This document shows, in pieces, positions 56,037 through 64,000 of a stretch of DNA of 64,000 nucleotides; the stretch's first letter is position 1; the number at the start of each line of letters is the position of its first letter. The stretch covers positions 1 through 64,000 of the forward strand of contig NC_016472.1 of the NCBI RefSeq assembly GCF_000226095.1, in the 5' to 3' direction. The position numbers and the translations under genes are program-made. The notes under the pieces were generated by a model that made no database searches, was not told the DNA's origin, and saw only the letters and a list, made by a program, of their open reading frames with translations. Source of the DNA: Thermothelomyces thermophilus ATCC 42464. Lineage: Eukaryota > Ascomycota > Sordariomycetes > Sordariales > Chaetomiaceae.

Positions 56037-56893
56037 TCACAGCTTACTCGGCATCCGGGTAGCTCCGTCCAACCGAATGACCACACCGTTCAGCATGATG
56101 TTCTCGATTGAGTGGCGGACGAGCGACGAAAACTCTTCGGGCTGTCCAGGTCGTAGGGGGAACTCCATGGCCTTATAGAGCCCTTTCCGCACAGTGTCAG
56201 ACAGCTGCGCCGTCATGTTGGACTCGAACATGCTGGGCGCAATGGTGACGACGCGGATGCCGAACCGGGACAGGTCCCGGGCCATGGGCAACGTCATGGC
56301 CGCCACGGCTCCTTTGCTGGCGGCATAGGCCACCTGGCCCATCTGCCCCTCGAAGGCGGCGGCGCTGGCCACCATGATGACCACACCCCGCTCGCCGTCG
56401 GAGCCTTCGGGAGGAGCGCCGGCCAGGTGCGGGAGGAACTGCCGGACCAGGTCGATGGTGCCGCGCAGATTGATGGACAGCACAAAGTCGACCGACTCGA
56501 GGGACACCGGGCGCAGCTTCTTGTCGAGGATGAGGCCCGGGTTGCCGACGCCGGCGGCGGGGATGATGCCGCCGAGGGGCTTGCCCGTCTCCTTGATCCA
56601 GGCGACGGCCGAGTCCACGGCCGACGCGATGCTGGAGGTGTCGGACACGTCGCAGGGCAGAAACTTAGCGGATGAGGGGCCCAGCTCGCTGACCAGGGAG
56701 GCGCCGAGTTCCTCGTTCATATCCAGAATCACGGCATTGCCTCCGGCTGCGCAGATGTCGCGGACGCAGGCACGGCCAAGGCCCGAGGCGCTGCGCGGAA
56801 AGAAAGTTAGCAAGGCAGGAATGAAGGGCCTCGTCGCGGGGTGGGACTCTCTTACCCGCCCGAGACGACAAATGTTCGCCCTTGAATCTTCAT
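56037..56893 (-). CDS. Short-chain dehydrogenase/reductase (HSD17B10-like), 263 aa, two exons
   Basis: Minus strand: exon 1 56893-56856, a 65-bp intron 56855-56791 (GTAAGA...CAG), exon 2 56790-56037; 263 aa. Splicing restores the coenzyme motif VVSGGASGLGRA at residues 9-20, so the shorter unspliced start at 56813 is wrong. Then come CDVSD, IIPAAGVG, the catalytic set S155 (VASAAAF) and YAASK (Y168, K172), and a late IRVVTIAPSMFES. Size and motifs match classical SDRs close to 3-hydroxyacyl-CoA dehydrogenase type 2 (17-beta-HSD10), a mitochondrial enzyme of branched-chain and fatty-acid breakdown. A targeting peptide is not obvious here. Substrate is uncertain. It lies tail to tail with the dsRBM-like gene. 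Confidence 0.9.
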
Positions 56894-57564
56894 CTTGGGC
56901 GGGTGATGGTGATTAACATCAATCCAATGGGAGCTGCAAGTCAAGCGATGCGCCCGGTTTGAGACATGGTGAGATGTGATGGGACGTCGAATGTCAGTTG
57001 TTCCGGGATGCTACGGGCCCCCACTGCCGAGGGCGGGAAGTGCCAGCAGTGCATGGGATGCCTCGGTTCCAAGTCGGACCCTGGTCAACCCCAGGTTGTG
57101 TAAATTACAAACAAGCGAGAATTACTCCGTACTCAGTACTCCATACGGAGGAGAAATTACGGTTCCGTACAGATACCTTACACAGCTAACTTTTCCGGAA
57201 TCCGTAGCACAGGCCCCTTATCAGTCGCATGGTGATTACCGCGCCGCATTGTTGGTTGGCTGCATGTTCACTATCGCGCATGGCAGACCCGTGCTTCTCG
57301 TGACGCAGGCCACCCCCGGCGGGCATCCCACTTTCGACTATTCCGCACACGAGCAACATCGCGACGACCGAAGAAGAGCAACCAGCATACACCGTTTCCA
57401 GCCACGCAGCAGGATACGCAGAAGAACTCGTAACTCGTGCAAGGCGCAAGATCGAGAGTCGTTTACGGAATCGACGCTGCATTCGCACAGCACAGCGCGG
57501 AACAAGCAATCGCCGACCGACCGACGAAAGACGACGTCGAATCCGATTGCTCGTTGGTCTCCGC
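56894..57564. other. Divergent promoter between the SDR and Rab genes
   Basis: 670 bases shared by two divergently transcribed genes. A 217-codon plus frame (56976-57629) crosses the Rab start and has no features, so it is not called. No clear TATA box; the last 200 bases are GA/CG-rich. Confidence 0.55.
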
Positions 57565-58723
<1,159 letters not shown>

Positions 58724-60082
58724 CCAGGTACGGCAGGCTCGGGAAGAGAGGGGGGAAAAGGGGGGGGAGAGGGGGGTTTGATGATACCACGTCTTTACCT
58801 AATGTTGGCCAGCTGGCCCTAGATATAATAATGGCAAGGAGGCTTGGGCATCGGGCCGGCCTCCGCGCGTCGAGTGAGGCGATAGAGCTGCTTCTAGCCA
58901 CCGTATAATGAGTTATTTCTCTCAAGCCCATAACAGGCCCGAAGACGATCGCGCGGCATCAGACCCAACGACCGGCTGAAGTTCGGAAACCTATCGGCAC
59001 GGTGGGCGGATTGCTACCAACATTGACTTGCTTATCGGGTACCGAACGCAGCGATCCCCCTGGGTTTAGTTAGCGCCGGGCAAGGTATGGCCGGAGCGAG
59101 AACGACCCGGATCCGCCAAACAAGTGGGTCGCGAGCTCTCTCATCTGAATTCGTCCGTTCTGTATCCCGTGTGTGTCCCGTATCTCCTCTGCTCTATCTT
59201 CTGGCTCTTCCTCCTTTTTGTTGATTTCTTACTTTCCTTGGTCGAGTCTCAACGTCCCTTTGTCTCCTACTAACAAACCGTTGGCGACCTGCGCGGCTAC
59301 GAATTGCGTATGTCAGGGTTGCATCGCCGCGCTTGAGAGCTTGGCATTTCCCAGATCGGTCGCGGAGAGCCTCCCTCCGAGGTACCGTCTCCACGCGACC
59401 GCGGCAGGGTAAAAACGTGTGCGAGAGAGCACCCTGTATCGTCTCCCGCGACTTACATTAGTACATCGTCACGGCCGGCAATCGAGAGGGAAAACGTGAT
59501 CTCGACTGCAAACAAGACCAAAAAAAACAGATAGAATAGGACTTGAAGCATCTAACCCCGCCGGGTCAATCGACAGACAGCAGGAGACAGTCTGACCGAG
59601 ACCGCAGCTTGAGACTTTGAAAGACAATGATGTATGTACGAGTACGGACGTAGTTGATAAGACATCCAACCCTGACAGGGTCCCGGTGTGGTACCTGTGG
59701 GGTTCCCGGGATCCCCAATTGGAGAAGGCGACGAATCGGGGCTCGAGGCCCCGCGGTCGTGAAGGTGTGCATCGGCAGCTCAAGCTCCAGCACCACATGT
59801 GCTTGCACTTGCATCCAATCCACGGAGCTGGCCAAGATGTGAATAACAACAGGAGATATAAGGCAGCGCCTGCGACGGCCGGCCGCTGCTGCCTGTGTCT
59901 TTTTCCCCCCCTCAACCAACGACGCCTCTTGCTGCCTCGGAGTCGAGCGCTGCGATACAGCACTCGTTCAGCACTTCGTTCTTTCCCGCAGCTCGCCAAA
60001 GTTCCCAGGCAACCACGCCATCTGCCCCTCCCCCTCCCCCTCCCACCCCCGGGCGTTCCTCGGGCAGCCGCCCGTCGTCATC
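58724..60082. other. Long intergenic region upstream of beta-mannosidase
   Basis: 1.36 kb. A G-rich tract (58,740-58,780) follows the Rab gene. Pyrimidine-rich segments and small featureless frames occupy 59,150-59,420. GATATAAGG at about 59,854-59,862 is a possible TATA box about 220 bases before the ATG. A C-rich tract (60,024-60,050) is part of the leader. No gene seen. Confidence 0.55.
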
Positions 60083-62739
60083 ATGGCACCCCGCGTTGTG
60101 ATCCCGCTCGACCAGAACTGGGAGTTCCGGCAGGCGGACAAGCCAGACTCCAAGTTCCTGCCCGTCAGCCACTTCCCGACTAACGTCCACCTCGACCTGC
60201 AACACCACGGCCTGATCCCGGACCCGTTCATCGGCAAGAATGAGCTCCTCGTCCAGTGGGTGGGCGAGGCGCAATGGACCTACAGGACCGTCTTCGCGGC
60301 GCCGCCGGTGCCCGAGGGCGCCAGGGCAGTAATCGCGTTCGACGGCCTCGACACTTTCGCGACCGTGGTGCTCAATGGCACCACCATCCTCGAGTCGGAC
60401 AACATGTTCCTCCCGCATCGCGTCGAAGTGACCTCGGTCCTGAAGGCCGAAGGTAACGAGCTCGTCATCACGTTTGACAGCGCCTACCTGCGGGGCTGCA
60501 AGCTGGTCGAGCAGCACCCGAACCACAAGTGGGGTTGCTGGAACGGCGACGTCTCGCGGCTGGCCGTGCGCAAGGCGCAGTACCACTGGGTGAGCCTCCC
60601 ACCTCCTCCCTCCCGCAGATGACCATCCGCCGTTCTCACCGTTCTCACCGATGCTGACTGAACTGTCCCATTACGCAGGGCTGGGATTGGGGCCCGACTC
60701 TCCTGACCTGCGGCCCCTGGCGGCCGGTCCACCTCGAGATATACGAGTCGCGCCTGTCCGATCTCTACGCCGAGACGGTCGTCGACAAGTCGCTGAAGCG
60801 GGCCAGCGTCAAGGTGACAGCAGTCGCAGAGCGCAGGGCGGACAGGGTGCGGTTCGACATCGCCCTCGACGGCCAGCAGGTGGCCACCGAGACAGCCGAG
60901 CTGGACGCCACGTCGGGCGAGGCTACCGTGTCGTTCCTCATCGACAGCCCCGCGCTGTGGTACCCGGTCCGCTATGGCAAGCAGCCGCTCTACGACATCC
61001 GGGCAACCCTGCTCGCCGGCGACGATGAGGTCGACACGCTCTCCAAGCGGATCGGCCTGCGCCGCGCCGAGCTGATCCAACGGCCACTGGAAGGCCAGCC
61101 AGGTACGAGCTTCTTCTTCGAGGTCAACAACATCCGCATCTACTGCGGCGGCAGCGACTGGATCCCTGCCGACAACTTCATCCCGCGTATCAGCCGTCGG
61201 CGCTACTATGACTGGGTCAGGCTGGTGGCCGAGGGCAACCAGTTCATGATCCGCGTCTGGGGCGGCGGCATCTACGAAGAGCAGGCCTTCTACGACGCTT
61301 GCGACGAGCTCGGCATCCTGGTCTGGCAGGACTTCATGTTCGGCTGCGGCAACTACCCGGCCTGGCCGGCCCTGCTCGAGTCCATCAGGCGCGAGGCCAC
61401 CGAGAACGTCAAGCGGCTGCGCCACCACCCCTCCATTGTCATCTGGGCCGGCAACAACGAGGACTACCAGTACCAGGAGTCGGAGGGCCTCACGTACGAC
61501 TACGCCAACAAGGACGCCGAGAGCTGGCTCAAGACCGACTTCCCGGCCCGCTACATCTACGAGAAGATCCTGGCCGACGTGTGCGCCGACCTGGTCCCCA
61601 GCACCCCCTACCACCCGGGCTCGCCCTGGGGCGCCGGGCTCAATACGCACGACGCCACCGTCGGCGACATCCATCAGTGGAACGTGTGGCACGGCACGCA
61701 GGAGAAGTGGCAGAACCTCGACCGGCTGGTCGGCCGGTTCGTGTCCGAGTTCGGCATGCAGGCCTTCCCGGCCGTCAAGACCATCGACGCCTACCTGCCC
61801 CTGGGCCGGGACGACCCGGACCGGTACCCGCAGTCGTCGACGGTCGACTTCCACAACAAGGCCGAGGGCCACGAGCGGCGCATCGCGCTGTACCTGGTCG
61901 AGAATCTGCGCTACGCGCCCGACCCGCTCGAGCACTTTGTCTACTGCACGCAGCTGATGCAGGGCGAGTGCCTGGCCTCGGCCTACCGCCTCTGGAAGCG
62001 CGAGTGGCGCGGACCCGGGCGCGAGTACTGCGGCGGCGCGCTGGTCTGGCAGACCAACGACTGCTGGCCCGTCACGAGCTGGAGCATCGTCGACTACTAC
62101 CTGCGCCCCAAGCTGGCCTACTTCACGGTCAAGCGCGAGATGGCGCCCGTGAGCATCGGCATCACGCGCAGGACGCACCTGCACCCGCGCGACCGGCACA
62201 CCCGAGTCAACGTGGACGTCAAGACGCAGATCGAGGTGTGGGCCAGCAACCTGACCCTCGAGGACTTGACGGTCGACTGCGTACTCAAGGCCTGGGACGT
62301 CGAGAGCGGCGAGGAGACCTTCTCCGAGACGGTGGCGGCGGCGCTGCTCCTGCGGGAGAACCGGTCGACCGAGATCGCCGCGCTGGACGTTCCCGTCCGG
62401 CAGAAGAACGTCGGGGAGGAGGGCCGGATCGTGGTGGCGGCCTATCTGGTCGACAAGGAGGGCAGGCAGATGGCCCGCTACGTCAACTGGCCCGAGCCGC
62501 TCAAGTACGTGCACCTGCAGAAGCCTCGGGCGCTCCGGGCGCAGCTGACTGCCGATTACTCGGCGGTCGAGGTCAGCGCCGAGGTGCCAGTCAAGGGCGT
62601 CGCGCTGGAGTGCGAGGATGACGGGGTCCGATTCGACGACAACCTGGTGGATATTGTGCCGGGCGAGGTGGTCACCATCGGCGTCAGCGGGGCGGGCAAG
62701 GACACCAAGATCGAGACGCGGTATCTGGACATGATCTAA
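60083..62739 (+). CDS. mndB: Beta-mannosidase B, GH2 family, 855 aa, two exons
   Basis: Exons 60083-60589 and 60679-62739; the 89-bp intron (GTGAGC...CAG) joins AQYHW|GWDWGP, a block highly typical of GH2 mannosidases. 855 aa, near the usual length of fungal MndB. N-terminal jelly-roll sugar-binding domain (to about 200), immunoglobulin-like domain, then the TIM barrel with IRVWGGGIYEE, the acid/base WAGNNEDYQY (E430) and the nucleophile VSEFGMQAFP (E526). No signal peptide, which fits the MndB type, thought to act inside the cell on mannobiose and short mannosides released from mannan; MndA types are secreted. The neighbouring xylitol dehydrogenase gene, convergent, also belongs to plant-polysaccharide sugar use. 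The 813-codon minus frame opposite is a GC-driven shadow. Confidence 0.94.
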
Positions 62740-63124
62740 TTTCCGGTTCTTCCGGAAGGGGAGTGGGGGAAGAGTTATATAGAAGGAGAAGAATAGGTAT
62801 CTAGACCAATTTATTACGACAGGTGGCTTTAGAAGAATGGACCGGAACGGCAGAAGGGACAAGAACGGGGAAACCCAAGGAACGATGAGGAAGCTCATTA
62901 CGAATGATGTTGGAGACATAAACAAAGTTCGATTATTGATCTCAATTATCTACGGCACTACCAAGAACCCGCCCCCCCCCCCCCCCCCCCGCATAGACGC
63001 CTAATAGATCATCCATATAAACCGACCGATCACCATGCATGCACACCGTTGAACGCCACGAGATGCAACCAAAGTATAAAAAGGTTAACGAAGAATTTTT
63101 TTTTTTGGGGAAAAAAAAAAATGC
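62740..63124. other. Convergent 3' region with homopolymer runs
   Basis: 385 bases between the convergent mannosidase and dehydrogenase genes. A run of 19 C (62972-62990), and a T run followed by GGGG and a long A run at about 63,097-63,121 right next to the dehydrogenase stop. Both 3' ends must fall here. No gene seen. Confidence 0.7.
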
Positions 63125-64000
63125 TCAGCAGCAGCCGGTGCTGCCGGTGACCGGGGCGGCCTTGAGCTTGTTCTCGTCGACGGTGGTGTCGATGGCCTTG
63201 TCGACCTTCTCGTTGGGGCCGGCGATGAGGATCTTGATGACCTGGCCCTCCTTGACCTTCTTGAAGGCCTGCTCGGCGTCGCGGAAGGGGACGACGCCGT
63301 TGATGAGGGCCTTGACGTCGACCTTGCCCGAGGCGACGAGGTCGATGGCGAGCTTGTAGTCGCCGCTGCCGTAGCGGAAGGAGCCGCGGGCGGTGACCTC
63401 CTTGAGGCAGAGGGCCATGATGGGGAAGGTGATGTCGGACTTGCCCATGCCGCCCTGGACGTAGGTGCCGCCCATGCGGACGACGTGCAGGGAGGTCTGG
63501 ATGGAGGGCTCGGCGCCCGAGGCGTCGATGACGGCGTCGGCGCCGTCGGGCAGGTCGGCGACGGCCAGCAGCTTGCGCGCGTTCTCCTCGGGCGAGACGC
63601 GCTGGGAGGCGTACGTGTGGGTGGCGGCGTAGGAGCGGGCAAAGTCGAGCTTGGACTGGACAATGTCGACCGAGACGACCTTGGTGGCGCCGAAGGAGCG
63701 GGCGACGGCGGCGCAGAGCAGGCCGACGGGCCCGGCGCCCATGACGACGACGCTCTGGCCGGGCTGGACGCGCGCCTGCTTGACGATGTGGACGGCGACG
63801 GCGAGGGGCTCGATCAGGGCGCCCTCCTGGGTGGACACGTTGTCGGGCAGCTTGTAGCAGAAGTCGACGGGGGCGACCCAGAAGCCGGTCAGGGTGCCGT
63901 CGTAGGGCGGGGTGGCAGCGAAGACCATGTCCGGACAGAGGTTGTAGTGGCCCGAGAGGCAGGCGGGGCAGCGGCGGCAGGGGTAGCCGGGCTCGAGGGC
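63125..64000 (-). CDS. xdhA: Xylitol/sorbitol dehydrogenase, zinc MDR family, 5' end outside the window
   Basis: Minus strand, 291 codons plus stop, open to the right edge, so about the first 70-90 residues and any 5' introns are missing. It starts inside the catalytic domain with the structural-zinc lobe PCRRCPACLSGHYNLC, then YDGTLTGFW, EPLAVAVHIVKQA with a catalytic-zinc-side Glu, and the NAD motif VVMGAGPVGLLCAAVA. Later VSVDIVQSKLDFA places an acidic residue after the second strand, as in NAD-preferring polyol dehydrogenases. The pattern fits fungal D-xylulose reductase (XDH), which oxidises xylitol to xylulose in pentose breakdown; sorbitol or L-arabinitol dehydrogenase are the alternatives. 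It ends GSTGCC, a slightly unusual tail. Confidence 0.88.
   Translation of the reverse strand, partial: ALEPGYPCRRCPACLSGHYNLCPDMVFAATPPYDGTLTGFWVAPVDFCYKLPDNVSTQEGALIEPLAVAVHIVKQARVQPGQSVVVMGAGPVGLLCAAVARSFGATKVVSVDIVQSKLDFARSYAATHTYASQRVSPEENARKLLAVADLPDGADAVIDASGAEPSIQTSLHVVRMGGTYVQGGMGKSDITFPIMALCLKEVTARGSFRYGSGDYKLAIDLVASGKVDVKALINGVVPFRDAEQAFKKVKEGQVIKILIAGPNEKVDKAIDTTVDENKLKAAPVTGSTGCC

Noticed and set aside
60484-62925. 813-codon open frame on the minus strand opposite beta-mannosidase
   Set aside because: Shadow of a very GC-rich gene: the plus strand carries all GH2 motifs and the minus product is Val/Leu/Arg/Gly low-complexity sequence.

Overview
This window is the left end of a fungal chromosome. 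It opens with 20 perfect CCCTAA repeats, then an AT-balanced subtelomere, then a 33-kb block of decayed retroelements, and from about 40.6 kb ordinary GC-rich gene space. Short introns (about 50-105 bp) with GT...AG ends, very high third-position GC in the gene-rich half, heavy CpA-to-TpA decay of every repeat (the mark of repeat-induced point mutation, RIP), and the protein families all point to a filamentous ascomycete. A Sordariomycete, possibly Chaetomiaceae, is my inference; I cannot confirm a species.

Subtelomere (1-7.4 kb). An open frame runs straight out of the telomere repeat. It is followed by a hypothetical gene, a broken nucleotidyltransferase-like gene, a two-exon ISG12/IFI6-family membrane protein gene, small hypothetical frames, a diverged solo-LTR-like fragment, and an intact F-box protein gene.

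Retroelement nest (7,377-40,604). One Ty1/copia-type element has 215-bp direct LTRs and a 5-bp target duplication (CTAAT). Inside it sits a minus-strand Ty3/gypsy element (D). D carries a plus-strand gypsy element (A), and A carries a minus-strand copy of the same family (B). A further copy of that family (C) abuts the broken end of D. Target duplications are visible for the copia element, A and B. C lacks one and its two LTRs carry different U3 parts, which suggests recombination between two insertions with loss of the DNA between them.

The copia insertion split a host gene. The minus-strand frame of a cysteine-rich protein at 40.6-41.4 kb continues in frame on the other side of the nest at 7.1-7.4 kb once one copy of CTAAT is removed.

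Gene-rich half (42-64 kb). In order: secreted purple acid phosphatase (+, four exons); TmpA-like membrane flavoprotein (+); AsaB/CmcJ-type dioxygenase-like protein (+); zinc-finger DEDDh exonuclease (+); D-2-hydroxyacid dehydrogenase (+, two exons); dsRBM-like RS/proline-rich protein (+, two exons); short-chain dehydrogenase (-, two exons); Rab/Ypt4-like GTPase (+, three exons); beta-mannosidase B (+, two exons); and xylitol/sorbitol dehydrogenase (-, runs off the window). The last two are convergent and both serve plant-sugar use. No secondary-metabolite cluster, CRISPR array, tRNA or rRNA was found.
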